Shown here: in pieces, positions 35,795 through 44,800 of the stretch
How positions within the stretch are numbered: position 1 is the stretch's first letter
Layout: the number at the start of each line of letters is the position of its first letter
Source of the DNA: an uncultured Bacteroides sp.
GTDB taxonomy: Bacteria > Bacteroidota > Bacteroidia > Bacteroidales > Bacteroidaceae
Direction: 5' to 3'
Assembly: GCF_963677685.1 (NCBI RefSeq)
Contig: NZ_OY782186.1
Span: forward strand, 558,001 to 622,000
DNA length: 64,000 nt
Position numbers and translations under genes: made by a program
Notes under the pieces: generated by a model
What the model was told of the DNA's origin: nothing
The model's database searches: none
Seen by the model: the letters and a program-made list of their open reading frames with translations, nothing else

Positions 35795-36493
35795 TTATAT
35801 AATTTCTCCTTCGTCGGCAAAGCTGTAAAACTTGCCGTCGCAAATAATAACATGGTCGGATAGTCGAATGTTCATTGTCCGACTACCCTCATTAACGTGG
35901 TTGGTGAGCCTCTTGTCTTCCTGACTGGGGCGTGGGTTGCCCGATGGATGATTGTGTATAAGTATCATTCCTGTTGCTCTTTGCATGAGAGCTTCACGTA
36001 AGATGGTACGTACATCGGCATAAGTGCCGTCTATCCCTCCTGTACTGATGCGTACTTTATTAATCACTTTGTTTGATTGGTTGAGTAGTAGAAGCCATAA
36101 CTCTTCTTGCGAAAGATCGCGCATGATCGGCTGAAAGAGATGGTATACATCTTGCGAGCAAGTGATTTGCGGACGTTCTTTTGTTCCGGCTAATTTCCGG
36201 CGTCTACCCAGTTCCAGAGCTGCCATGATGGTGACGCTTTTAGCAGGTCCAACTCCCTTGAATGATGAGAAATTGCGCATATCCCATTTTGCTAATTCAT
36301 TGAGATCATTGCTGCACGAGGCAAGAACTCTTTTCATTAGTTCTACGGCAGTTTCCTCCTTATTGCCAGAACCTATTAATATTGCAAGTAGTTCTGCTTC
36401 ACTAAGTGCACTTGCACCTTTTTCCATCATTTTCTCACGGGGGCGATCTTCTTCAGCCCATTGTTTTATGTTCAATTTAAGTCTGTTTTCCAT
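35795..36493 (-). CDS. radC: RadC-family JAB-domain protein (UPF0758)
   Basis: The 232-residue protein has an N-terminal helix-hairpin-helix region (about 10-95, FSSFKGVGPAKSVTIMAALELGRR) and a C-terminal JAB/MPN domain with the metal motif HNHPSGNPRPSQED. The family name comes from an E. coli mutant whose repair phenotype was later ascribed to recG, so its function is unresolved. Gene length and motifs are standard. Confidence 0.92.
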   Translation of the reverse strand: MENRLKLNIKQWAEEDRPREKMMEKGASALSEAELLAILIGSGNKEETAVELMKRVLASCSNDLNELAKWDMRNFSSFKGVGPAKSVTIMAALELGRRRKLAGTKERPQITCSQDVYHLFQPIMRDLSQEELWLLLLNQSNKVINKVRISTGGIDGTYADVRTILREALMQRATGMILIHNHPSGNPRPSQEDKRLTNHVNEGSRTMNIRLSDHVIICDGKFYSFADEGEII

Positions 36494-36596
36494 TTCAGTA
36501 AGTTAAACAGTCTGTCTTCTTACATAATAGGTAGTACAGTATATTGAAAGGCTGCAATGCGTTTATTGTGTCAGGAGATAGTTGCTGGTGATTTTA

Positions 36597-37586
36597 TTAT
36601 TTATAGAAATTCTTTTTAAATGCCGAAAATTCGTCTTTGCCGCGGACGCACCGTTGCCACCAAGCTCTCCAGAAACCTGTGCCGTAGCCAAGCAACTGTA
36701 TGAATGATGCAGCGATGGAGTAATAACCAATCTTAATACTTCTGTTTTGTATGGTTGAGTCAGCTCCTACTAAAATAGCATATAAGAAGATAGGTATGAG
36801 GCTTGCTGTGTAGAAAGGTGCGCTAAGCAATAAGCAAGATACACCTAGGGTAAAGATGGCAGGTAGCAAGTGAACAATCTTCAGCGACTCAGGGTACTTT
36901 TTGTATAAATTGATTCTGGCTATTCCGGAATTGTGTACCTGTTTGAAGAATTTCTTCAAATCAGTTCGTCTCTTATGATATACCCATGCTTCAGGAATCA
37001 GCTTGCAGCTATATTTATTCTTGAAAATGCGAATGCTGAAGTCAATATCTTCTCCAAAACGCATATTAGAAAAACCTCCCAATGCTTGATATACATCTCG
37101 GCGGATGCCCATGTTAAAGCTTCTAGGGTAAAATTTATCCATCTTCTTTTTTCCTCCCCGTATCCCTCCGGTGGTAAAGAAAGAGGTCATGGAATAGTTT
37201 ATTGCTTTTTGTAGATCTGAGAATGATTCATGTGCTTTATCGGGGCCTCCAAAGGCATCAACAGCGGATAAATTGAGCTCTTTCTCTATGCTGTCAAGAT
37301 AAGCTGGGGGTAAGATACAATCAGAATCTAATATGATTAGATAGTCGCCGGAACTTCTTTCGGCACCATAATTTCTAGTCTGTCCGGGGCCGGAGTTGTT
37401 TTTGGAGAAATACTTCAGTTGCAGTGTGTTTACATACCTTTCTACAACCTCTTTACAAGGAATAGATGAGCCATCTTCAATTATGATGACTTCAAAATTT
37501 TGGAAGTTTTGTGTGGTAAGGCTCTGTAATAGTTCATCCACTTCATCGGGACGATTATATACAGGGATGATAACAGAATAGAACAT
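36597..37586 (-). CDS. Family 2 glycosyltransferase, membrane-anchored
   Basis: The 329-residue protein has a GT-A domain at its N-terminus: MFYSVIIPVYNRPDEV, the nucleotide-binding ED at 37-38 and the DxD equivalent DSD at 87-89, then GGFSNMRFGEDIDFSIRI for the acceptor side. Two hydrophobic segments lie at about 235-290. It would transfer a sugar at the cytoplasmic face to a lipid or polysaccharide acceptor. No capsule or O-antigen genes surround it, so the product is unknown. Confidence 0.88.
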   Translation of the reverse strand: MFYSVIIPVYNRPDEVDELLQSLTTQNFQNFEVIIIEDGSSIPCKEVVERYVNTLQLKYFSKNNSGPGQTRNYGAERSSGDYLIILDSDCILPPAYLDSIEKELNLSAVDAFGGPDKAHESFSDLQKAINYSMTSFFTTGGIRGGKKKMDKFYPRSFNMGIRRDVYQALGGFSNMRFGEDIDFSIRIFKNKYSCKLIPEAWVYHKRRTDLKKFFKQVHNSGIARINLYKKYPESLKIVHLLPAIFTLGVSCLLLSAPFYTASLIPIFLYAILVGADSTIQNRSIKIGYYSIAASFIQLLGYGTGFWRAWWQRCVRGKDEFSAFKKNFYK

Positions 37587-37665
37587 AGGCCTGTTTGCTA
37601 TTAAACTATCTGCCGCTTTATTCTTTTAAGATGAGATAGTTAAAGTGGCAGATAGTAAAATACGG

Positions 37666-38232
37666 TTATGCTTTGACGCGTCCTTGATAAGAACCGTCGC
37701 GTGTGTCGATCTCAATGGTTTCACCTTCATTGACAAATAGAGGAACACGTACAGTTGCGCCTGTTTCTACGGTAGCAGGTTTAGTTGCATTAGTAGCAGT
37801 ATCTCCTTTTATTCCGGGTTCTGTGTAAGTGATTTGGAGTTGTACTTTAACAGGAACTTCAGCAAAAAGAACAGTTTCTGTAGAAGAATCAGATACTACT
37901 TCTACAACCATACCTTCTTTCATGAAATCAACTCCTGTGATTAAATCATGAGCGATAGGAGCTTGATCATAAGTTTCCTGATTCATGAAGATATAGTCGC
38001 TACCTTCTTTGTATAAATATTGAAAAGGACGACGTTCAACGCGTACATCCTCTAATTTTTCACCAATGTTGAAACGGCGCTCGATAACGCGTCCACTCAC
38101 TACATCTTTTAATTTAGTACGCATGATAGTGTTACCTTTTCCAGGCTTTACATGTAAGAATTCGATGCAGAAATAGAGCTTTCCATCCATACGGATACAA
38201 GTTCCGTTTTTAATGTCTTGTGAATTGATCAT
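37666..38232 (-). CDS. efp: Translation elongation factor P
   Basis: EF-P rescues ribosomes stalled at polyproline stretches. The 188-residue protein has the N-terminal KOW-like domain with the loop HVKPGKGNTIMRTK, whose tip lysine is at residue 32, and the C-terminal OB domains ending in INTRDGSY-like EIDTRDGSYQGRVKA. No modification enzyme gene (epmA or earP) is adjacent. A consensus promoter lies 58 bp upstream. Confidence 0.97.
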   Translation of the reverse strand: MINSQDIKNGTCIRMDGKLYFCIEFLHVKPGKGNTIMRTKLKDVVSGRVIERRFNIGEKLEDVRVERRPFQYLYKEGSDYIFMNQETYDQAPIAHDLITGVDFMKEGMVVEVVSDSSTETVLFAEVPVKVQLQITYTEPGIKGDTATNATKPATVETGATVRVPLFVNEGETIEIDTRDGSYQGRVKA

Positions 38233-38290
38233 AAGTATATTATATTACTGTTTATTAGATTACTATCTGTTTTGCAGTTATTTCTGAGCA

Positions 38291-38322
38291 CAAAAGTAAT
38301 CTAAATAGCTAAAAATCACAAA
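38291..38322 (-). promoter_or_regulatory. Promoter of efp
   Basis: The minus strand reads TTTG (38319-38322), a 20-bp spacer, then TACTTTTG (38291-38298), an exact consensus match. Confidence 0.72.
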
Positions 38323-38348
38323 ACCTTTTGACTAAAAATGAGTTATCT

Positions 38349-38380
38349 CTTGGTTAATTAAGAAAAAGTATCTATTTTTG
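38349..38380 (+). promoter_or_regulatory. Promoter of rpmH
   Basis: CTTG at 38349-38352, a 20-bp spacer and TATTTTTG at 38373-38380; only one base deviates from consensus. It lies 47 bp before the rpmH start and is divergent from the efp promoter. Confidence 0.68.
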
Positions 38381-38427
38381 CAACCCGATTTCCGAATAGC
38401 AATAACAATAAAAAACAAGATACAGTA

Positions 38428-38586
38428 ATGAAAAGAACATTTCAACCCTCTAACAGAAAGAGAAAGAACAAGCACGGTTTTCGTGAAAGAATGGCTTCAG
38501 CTAATGGTCGTAGAGTATTGGCTGCGCGTCGTGCAAAAGGCAGAAAGAAATTAACTGTTTCTGACGAGTACAACGGAACGAAGTAA
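38428..38586 (+). CDS. rpmH: Ribosomal protein L34
   Basis: A 52-residue, very basic protein beginning [18 protein letters not shown] and containing [20 protein letters not shown], the universal L34 pattern. It is part of the large ribosomal subunit. It stands alone between its own promoter and terminator, separate from the rnpA or dnaA genes that often accompany it in other bacteria. Confidence 0.97.
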   Translation: MKRTFQPSNRKRKNKHGFRERMASANGRRVLAARRAKGRKKLTVSDEYNGTK

Positions 38587-38603
38587 TTTAGCTTCGTTAC
38601 ACA

Positions 38604-38653
38604 CAAGCATAAAAAAAAGCAAAGAAATTTTTCTTTGCTTTTTTTTATGCTTG
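38604..38653 (+). terminator. Terminator after rpmH
   Basis: Arms of about 24 bp (38604-38627 and 38630-38653) pair fully through CAAGCATAAAAAAAAGC. An eight-T run lies in the descending arm. It begins 17 bp after the rpmH stop. Confidence 0.85.
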
Positions 38654-38758
38654 CATTTTTCAAATGAATATACTAACATTTGAAACTTTAGAAAGATTAT
38701 TGAGCTTATCAACTAATTGTACTATCTTTGAAGCCGAATAATTGTTTATAGAATAGAT

Positions 38759-39412
38759 ATGACGATAAAGAAATTCTTTTCTTTCAAAGAAAATAAATAC
38801 TTTTGGGTAAATATCATAGCAATGCTGTTAGTCGCTGCTGCTTTGATGTTTGGTGTGATAAAAGGCCTTGCTATCTATACACGTCATGGTGAGGGTATTG
38901 TAGTACCTAATGCTAAGAATATGACTGTAGCACAAGCGGAGATGCTGTTTAGAAACAGTGGACTACTCTGTGTGGTAACAGATTCTACTTATGTAAAAAA
39001 TAAACCGGCTGGATGTATACTTGATCACAATCCTGCAGCAGGTCAGAAAGTAAAAGAAGGGCGTGTTATTTATCTGACGATTAATGCATTGAATATTCCG
39101 TTACGTCAGATTCCTGATGTGGCAGACAATAGTTCTGTTCGACAAGCGGAAGCACGTATTTTAGCTTCAGGATTTAAGTTGGGCGAAAATGAATATATAA
39201 GTGGAGAAAAAGATTGGGTTTACGGAGTCAAGTATAGAGGGCATCAACTTTTGCCGGGAGAAAAAGTCCCGACAGGTGCTTTGTTAACCTTAATGGTTGG
39301 TGACGGAAGTGCACCTATTGATTCTCTGAGTGTGAAAACTGATTCTCTGAATAATGATAGCGTTGATGGAGCAAAAGCTTCTGAACAAGTAAAAGACGAT
39401 TCTTGGTTTTAA
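38759..39412 (+). CDS. PASTA-domain membrane protein without kinase
   Basis: The 217-residue protein has a short basic cytoplasmic start, one helix at about 17-37 (VNIIAMLLVAAALMFGVI) and an outer part with two to three PASTA units: VVPNAKNMTVAQAEMLFRNSG, then HNPAAGQKVKEGRVIYLTIN, then IPDVADNSSVRQAEARILASG. PASTA domains bind muropeptides or unlinked peptidoglycan in Ser/Thr kinases and PBPs; no such catalytic domain is present here. The neighbours rluD and ddl, 27 bp downstream and beyond, are on the same strand, and the ddl link fits a cell-wall role. Confidence 0.85.
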   Translation: MTIKKFFSFKENKYFWVNIIAMLLVAAALMFGVIKGLAIYTRHGEGIVVPNAKNMTVAQAEMLFRNSGLLCVVTDSTYVKNKPAGCILDHNPAAGQKVKEGRVIYLTINALNIPLRQIPDVADNSSVRQAEARILASGFKLGENEYISGEKDWVYGVKYRGHQLLPGEKVPTGALLTLMVGDGSAPIDSLSVKTDSLNNDSVDGAKASEQVKDDSWF

Positions 39413-39439
39413 TGCTCTGATGCACATAAATACTATCCT

Positions 39440-40498
39440 ATGATACAAGATTTCTCTAATGACATAGATGATATAGAACCTGTTACCAGTGAAGCAGAGC
39501 TTTATGAGCATTTTCGGGTGGTAGTGGATAAAGGGCAGGCTCCTGTGCGTATAGATAAATATTTGTTTGACCGCATTGTCAATGCTTCCCGAAACAGAGT
39601 GCAGAAAGCTGCCGACGCAGGTTTTGTGATGGTAAATGACAAACCAGTGAAGAGTAGTTATAAAGTGAAACCTTTTGATGTTGTAACGGTGATGATGGAT
39701 CGTCCTCGTTATGAAAATGAGGTTATTCCCGAAGATATTCCATTGAACATTGTATACGAAGATAAATATCTGATGGTGGTTAATAAGCCACCCGGCTTGG
39801 TGGTACACCCCGGACATGGTAATTATAGTGGCACTTTAGTTAATGCCTTGGCATGGCATCTGAAAGACGATCCTGATTATGATTCTAATGATCCGCGCGT
39901 GGGCTTGGTACATCGTATAGATAAAGATACTTCGGGGTTACTGGTAGTAGCCAAAACCCCTGATGCTAAAACAAATCTGGGCTTGCAATTTTTCAATAAA
40001 ACGACTAAGCGTCGCTATCGTGCTCTAGTATGGGGAAGTATGGAAAATGATGAAGGAACAATTGTGGGAAACATTGCCCGAAACCCCAAAGATAGAATGC
40101 AAATGGCTGTTTTTCAGGATCCGATGATAGGTAAGCATGCAGTGACTCATTATCGGGTGCTCGAACGGATAGGCTATGTTACTTTGGTTGAATGTATTCT
40201 AGAAACAGGACGTACACATCAGATAAGGGTGCACATGAAACATATAGGACATGTGCTGTTTAATGATGAACGCTATGGCGGTCATGAAATTCTTAAAGGA
40301 ACTCATTTTAGTAAATACAAACAGTTTGTAAATAATTGCTTCGATATTTGTCCGCGACAAGCTTTACATGCCATGACATTGGGATTTGTACATCCTTACA
40401 CAGGAGAAGAGATGTACTTTACTTCTGATATGCCCGACGACATGGCTCGGCTGATAGATAAATGGAGGGGTTATATAAGTAATCGAAATTTAGAATGA
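39440..40498 (+). CDS. rluD: RluD-family 23S rRNA pseudouridine synthase
   Basis: The 352-residue enzyme has an S4 RNA-binding domain at about 34-95 and the pseudouridine synthase core with HRIDKDTSG, catalytic aspartate at residue 161, and the later ECILETGRTHQIRVHM. The closest known relatives modify uridines in 23S rRNA helix 69 (RluD) or nearby sites; the target is not provable here. Its last four bases overlap the start of ddl. Confidence 0.93.
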   Translation: MIQDFSNDIDDIEPVTSEAELYEHFRVVVDKGQAPVRIDKYLFDRIVNASRNRVQKAADAGFVMVNDKPVKSSYKVKPFDVVTVMMDRPRYENEVIPEDIPLNIVYEDKYLMVVNKPPGLVVHPGHGNYSGTLVNALAWHLKDDPDYDSNDPRVGLVHRIDKDTSGLLVVAKTPDAKTNLGLQFFNKTTKRRYRALVWGSMENDEGTIVGNIARNPKDRMQMAVFQDPMIGKHAVTHYRVLERIGYVTLVECILETGRTHQIRVHMKHIGHVLFNDERYGGHEILKGTHFSKYKQFVNNCFDICPRQALHAMTLGFVHPYTGEEMYFTSDMPDDMARLIDKWRGYISNRNLE

Positions 40499-41469
40499 AA
40501 CGCATCATCGCTATTGTTGCCGGAGGAGACTCTTCTGAGCTTCCCGTTTCCCTTCGCAGTGCCCAGGGAATTTATTCCTTTATTGATAAGGATAAATATG
40601 ACTTGTATATTGTAGAAATGCAAGGGCTTCGTTGGGAAGTGCAGTTGCCTGAAGGGAAAAGCGCTCCTATCGATCGAAATGATTTTAGTTTTGAGAATGA
40701 AGGTTGTAAGGTGAAGTTCGACTTTGTTTATATTACCATTCACGGAACTCCAGGTGAAAATGGTTTATTGCAGGGATATCTTGATATGTTGCGTATACCT
40801 TATTCTTGCTGTGGTGTACTACCTGCTGCTATTACGTTTAACAAATTTACTTGCAATCAGTATCTTAAAGGCTTTGGGATACGTGTTGCTGAGGCTTTGA
40901 TGATTCGTAAAGGACATGAAATTCTCGATGAAGAGGTTACTAATAAAGTAGGATTACCTTGCTTCATTAAGCCTAATCTTGGGGGCTCGAGTTTTGGAGT
41001 TACCAAAGTTAAAACAAAGGAGCAAATACAGCCGGCCTTACAAAAAGCTTTTGATGAATCCGAAGAGGTTGTTATTGAAGCTTTTATGGATGGTACGGAA
41101 ATAACCTGTGGGTGTTATAAAACAAAAAATAAAGATGTGGTGTTTCCTATTACAGAAGTAGTTACTGCCAATGAATTTTTTGATTATGATGCAAAATATA
41201 ACGGTCAGGTTCAAGAAATTACACCTGCTCGTTTGTCAGAGGAACTTACCGAGAGGGTACAATTGTTGACTTCGGCTATTTATGATATTTTGGGATGTTC
41301 AGGGATCATCCGCATTGATTATATTATTACTGCCGGAGAGAAAATCAATCTATTGGAGATCAATACGACTCCGGGTATGACACCTACTAGTTTTATACCA
41401 CAACAAGTGCGGGCAGCCGGAATCGATATTAAAGATGTAATGACTGATATTATTGAGGATCGATTATGA
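40495..41469 (+). CDS. ddl: D-alanine--D-alanine ligase
   Basis: Ddl makes the D-Ala-D-Ala dipeptide used by MurF. The 324-residue ATP-grasp enzyme shows VAGGDSSELPVSLRSA at the N-terminus, FIKPNLGGSSFGVTKV in the ATP domain, and LLEINTTPGMTPTSFIP with metal ligands at the C-terminus. It overlaps rluD upstream and the acyltransferase gene downstream by four bases each. Confidence 0.96.
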   Translation: MKRIIAIVAGGDSSELPVSLRSAQGIYSFIDKDKYDLYIVEMQGLRWEVQLPEGKSAPIDRNDFSFENEGCKVKFDFVYITIHGTPGENGLLQGYLDMLRIPYSCCGVLPAAITFNKFTCNQYLKGFGIRVAEALMIRKGHEILDEEVTNKVGLPCFIKPNLGGSSFGVTKVKTKEQIQPALQKAFDESEEVVIEAFMDGTEITCGCYKTKNKDVVFPITEVVTANEFFDYDAKYNGQVQEITPARLSEELTERVQLLTSAIYDILGCSGIIRIDYIITAGEKINLLEINTTPGMTPTSFIPQQVRAAGIDIKDVMTDIIEDRL

Positions 41470-42614
41470 AAATAACAGAGTTTGATGACATTCGTCCTTA
41501 CCATGATGAAGAACTTCCGGCTATTTTTGAGGAATTAATCGCAGATCCTGCTTTTCAGGCAGCAGCATGTTCTTCTATGCCAGGAATGCCGTTTGAGGCT
41601 ATAGCAGCTGAGATGCGGACTTGTAAAACGAAACTGGATTTTCAGAAAAAATTTTGCTATGGTATTTTATGGAAAATCGCTCATGATCATACTGATGGAC
41701 TAACATTGGATCATTCGGCTTTAACTGACAAGAAAAGGGCATATACCTATATTTCTAATCATAGAGACATCATTCTTGACTCGGGCTTTCTATCTATTTT
41801 GCTTTTAGATGAAAGTTTGGATACGGTGGAGATAGCTATTGGAGACAATCTTCTTATTTATCCATGGATAAAGAAATTGGTGCGTATCAATAAATCTTTT
41901 ATTGTGCAGAGAGCTCTCAGTATGCGTCAGATGTTGGAATCTTCTGCTCGAATGTCTCGGTACATGCATTATAGCATAAAAGAGAAGAAACAGTCGGTTT
42001 GGATTGCTCAGAGAGAGGGACGTGCAAAAGATGCCAATGACCGCACTCAGGATAGTGTACTGAAAATGCTGGCTATTGGAGGAGAGGGAAGTCTGATAGA
42101 GCGCTTGAAAGAGATGCATATTACTCCTTTATCAATTTCATATGAATATGATCCTTGTGACTATCTTAAAGCACAAGAATTTCAATTGAAACGGGATATA
42201 GAAGATTATAAAAAAACTACGGCAGATGATTTGTTGAATATGAAAACCGGACTCTTTGGCTATAAAGGAAGGGTGCATTTTCAAGCAACGGAATGTATCA
42301 ATGAAGAATTATCATTATTGAGTTCTGATATGCCGAAACCGGAATTGTTTGCTTCTGTTTCTGCTATTATAGATAAAAAAATACATGCTAATTATCGCAT
42401 TTACCCATGTAACTATGTTGCGCATGATTTGCTAAATGCTAATCATGAGTTTGCTTCTCATTATACGTCGGCTGAAAAAGAACATTTTGAGTCTTATCTG
42501 GATCAACAATTAAATCGGATAGAAATTTCAGGGAAAGATGTAGCTTTTTTGCGTGATAAATTATTGTTGATGTATGCCAACCCTCTAACCAATTATTTGA
42601 CCGCCTGCCAATGA
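41466..42614 (+). CDS. PlsC-like acyltransferase
   Basis: The 382-residue protein shows an NH(x4)D acyltransferase motif as SNHRDIILDSGFL near residue 97 and the EGRAK block as WIAQREGRAKDANDRTQD at about 180, as in glycerol-phosphate acyltransferases. N- and C-terminal extensions of about 90 and 150 residues surround the core. It most likely acylates a glycerophosphate or similar lipid precursor at the membrane. It overlaps ddl and the following lipoprotein gene by four bases each. Confidence 0.82.
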   Translation: MKITEFDDIRPYHDEELPAIFEELIADPAFQAAACSSMPGMPFEAIAAEMRTCKTKLDFQKKFCYGILWKIAHDHTDGLTLDHSALTDKKRAYTYISNHRDIILDSGFLSILLLDESLDTVEIAIGDNLLIYPWIKKLVRINKSFIVQRALSMRQMLESSARMSRYMHYSIKEKKQSVWIAQREGRAKDANDRTQDSVLKMLAIGGEGSLIERLKEMHITPLSISYEYDPCDYLKAQEFQLKRDIEDYKKTTADDLLNMKTGLFGYKGRVHFQATECINEELSLLSSDMPKPELFASVSAIIDKKIHANYRIYPCNYVAHDLLNANHEFASHYTSAEKEHFESYLDQQLNRIEISGKDVAFLRDKLLLMYANPLTNYLTACQ

Positions 42615-43297
42615 GGATAAAATTCAATCATATAATTATTTTATTGCTTTTTATTATCTCTTTTTCTTCTTGTGGAAAAGAGGACGCTTATGTTTATCCT
42701 CCTGTGAAGCTTGAATATCTTACGGCTGAATCGGGTCCGAATGGTTCTTTACAATATGTTGTAACGGATGATGGCGAACGATTTGATGTCTCTGAGGATC
42801 TTTCCGGCACTGTTATAGCATCTGATAGTAGTATACGTATTGTGAGTAATTATGAGATTCTGAAAGATGCTGATGCAAGAGGCAAAAAGATAAAACTTTA
42901 TGCTTTGCTAAAAACAATCTCTCCTCAGCCATTACCCGTTTCGAGTTTTACAGAAGGTCTTAAAACTGATCCGGCTGATGTTTTGAGTATGTGGTTAGGA
43001 AGAGATTACTTGAATATCACACTTTCTATAAAAATGCATACGGAGAAACATCGGTTTCACTTTGTAGAGAAAAGTGTTGATACTGATGTTACTACTGGTT
43101 ATAAAGCGGTTCATTTGCAGCTCTATCATGATGCAGGAAATGATTTGGAGGCTTTTACGAGGCGAGCTTATCTTTCTGTTCCGTTGAGCAAATATGTAGA
43201 AAACAATACGGAGGAAATAGTTGTTTATTTTAGCGTCAATACTTATGATGATGGATTGAAAACATATCGTTTTGATTATGTTCCTTCATCTAATTGA
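42611..43297 (+). CDS. NigD-like lipoprotein
   Basis: The 228-residue product has a lipoprotein signal ending ...IISFSSC with Cys21, then an N-terminal beta domain and a C-terminal domain resembling NigD proteins of Bacteroides, which are named after a bacteriocin-associated operon but are widespread and of unknown function. Its ATG overlaps the stop of the acyltransferase gene. It would reside in the outer membrane or periplasm. Confidence 0.78.
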   Translation: MRIKFNHIIILLLFIISFSSCGKEDAYVYPPVKLEYLTAESGPNGSLQYVVTDDGERFDVSEDLSGTVIASDSSIRIVSNYEILKDADARGKKIKLYALLKTISPQPLPVSSFTEGLKTDPADVLSMWLGRDYLNITLSIKMHTEKHRFHFVEKSVDTDVTTGYKAVHLQLYHDAGNDLEAFTRRAYLSVPLSKYVENNTEEIVVYFSVNTYDDGLKTYRFDYVPSSN

Positions 43298-43323
43298 TCG
43301 TTTAAAATTTAAAATTGTAATTT

Positions 43324-43707
43324 ATGGACTCTTTTTTTACTAGTTTTTTATTATCTCTTTCTACTCTTTTCTCTTGTCAACAGTCTAAGGATTATACGAC
43401 TCTTTCGGTAAAAGAGTTTCAAGCATTGATTAATGATGGGAATATTCAGGTGGCGGATGTTCGTACATTAGGAGAGTATTCTGAAGGGCATATTGCTCAC
43501 TCTGTGAATATTAACATTTTAAGTTCCTCTTTTGATCAGGTGGCGGATTCTGTATTGAAGAAAGATGTACCGGTTGCACTATATTGCCGGAGTGGGCATC
43601 GAAGTAAGAAGGCCGGTAAACGACTTGCCAAGAAAGGCTATACTGTTTACGAATTGGATGGTGGCTTTATGGCTTGGGAACGAGCGGGTTTAGAAGAGAC
43701 AAAATAA
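43324..43707 (+). CDS. Rhodanese-like lipoprotein
   Basis: The 127-residue protein has a short lipoprotein-type signal (...LSTLFSC, Cys18) and a single rhodanese domain. The active loop CRSGHRS with Cys88 is intact, and DVRTLGEYSEGHIAHSVNINI is the conserved N-terminal motif. It could carry sulfur or act in periplasmic redox chemistry. It lies 26 bp after the NigD-like gene and ends at a convergent hairpin. Confidence 0.88.
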   Translation: MDSFFTSFLLSLSTLFSCQQSKDYTTLSVKEFQALINDGNIQVADVRTLGEYSEGHIAHSVNINILSSSFDQVADSVLKKDVPVALYCRSGHRSKKAGKRLAKKGYTVYELDGGFMAWERAGLEETK

Positions 43708-43729
43708 TTTTTTGAGCATAAACAAAATA

Positions 43730-43787
43730 AAAAGTTCACTTTATAAATAATGCTGAAATCAACATTCATTTTATGAAGTGAACTTTT
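43730..43787. terminator. Hairpin between the rhodanese and argF' genes
   Basis: Arms AAAAGTTCACTT (43730-43741) and AAGTGAACTTTT (43776-43787) enclose a 34-base loop between two convergent genes. The long loop makes termination less certain than at other sites. Confidence 0.6.
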
Positions 43788-43809
43788 ATTGTATATGTTA
43801 TATTAAGGC

Positions 43810-44766
43810 TTATTTTAAGCTTTCCAGCATCTTTTTTAGCACAACTGTAGCTGAGATTTCTCTATTGGCAGCTTCTTGAATTACAATCGATTGAGGACTC
43901 TCAATGACTTCATCGGCAACAATCATGTTTCGTCTTACCGGAAGGCAGTGCATGAAGTATGCATTGTTAGTAACTGCCATCTGTTTTTCGCCAACAGTCC
44001 AGTTTCTGTCTTTGCTAAGTACTTGCCCATAGGTATCTGCAGCATAGCTGCCCCAGCTTTTCGCATAGATAAAATCTGCATCTTTAAAGGCTTCCATCTG
44101 ATCATATTCTACGCGAGCATTTCCAACGAATTCGGGTGCAAGTTCATATCCCTCCGGGTGTGTGATAACAAATTCATAATCTGTGACGTTCATCCATTCA
44201 GCGAATGAATTTGGTACAGCTTGTGGTAAGGGGCGAGGATGAGGAGCCCATGTCATCACTACTTTAGGGCGGGCAGTCTTTTTATATTCTTCAATGGTGA
44301 TAAGGTCTGCAAAACTTTGAAGAGGATGGCGGGTTGCGGCTTCCATCGAGAATACCGGTCGACCAGAATGCTGAATGAATTGGTTGATAATTACCTCATT
44401 GTAATCGTCATCCCTATTCTCAAAACGTGCGAATGATCGTACACCGATGATATCACAATAACAGCCCATTACCGGAATAGCCTCGAGCAAGTGCTCAGGT
44501 TTATCTCCGTCCATGATTACCCCTCGTTCAGTCTCTAACTTCCATGCACCTTGAGCAATATCCAAAACGATCACATTCATTCCCAGGTTAAGTGCTGCCT
44601 TTTGGGTACTTAAGCGGGTGCGTAGACTTGAATTGAAGAATATCATCATTAAAGTTTTATTCTTTCCTAATTCTGCATATTGGAAACGGTCTTTCTTTAT
44701 TTCGAATGCCTCTTTTAAGGCGGACTGTATATCTCCCAAGTCTTGTACACAGGTAAAATTCTTCAT
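43810..44766 (-). CDS. argF': N-succinylornithine carbamoyltransferase
   Basis: This enzyme of the Bacteroidetes arginine pathway carbamoylates N-succinyl-L-ornithine. The 318-residue protein has the carbamoyl-phosphate motif SSLRTR at 46-51 and HCLPVRRNM in place of the usual HCLPA. Residue 90 is proline (GDKPEHLL), the residue reported in the Bacteroides fragilis enzyme to select succinylated over acetylated substrate; Xanthomonas has Glu there. It lies 34 bp after proA on the same strand, so glutamate-derived proline and arginine genes are joined in one unit. Confidence 0.93.
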   Translation of the reverse strand: MKNFTCVQDLGDIQSALKEAFEIKKDRFQYAELGKNKTLMMIFFNSSLRTRLSTQKAALNLGMNVIVLDIAQGAWKLETERGVIMDGDKPEHLLEAIPVMGCYCDIIGVRSFARFENRDDDYNEVIINQFIQHSGRPVFSMEAATRHPLQSFADLITIEEYKKTARPKVVMTWAPHPRPLPQAVPNSFAEWMNVTDYEFVITHPEGYELAPEFVGNARVEYDQMEAFKDADFIYAKSWGSYAADTYGQVLSKDRNWTVGEKQMAVTNNAYFMHCLPVRRNMIVADEVIESPQSIVIQEAANREISATVVLKKMLESLK

Positions 44767-44800
44767 TGTTCTTTGTTTTTGCAGGTTATTTTATTTTTTA

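Noticed and set aside
35752..35853. Longer start for the MIP18-like protein
   Set aside because: It would overlap the 3' end of radC and adds sequence unrelated to the family; the ATG at 35751 fits.
39290..39817. Minus-strand frame of 175 codons
   Set aside because: Antisense shadow of the PASTA and rluD genes, His/Ile/Phe-rich and without a family.
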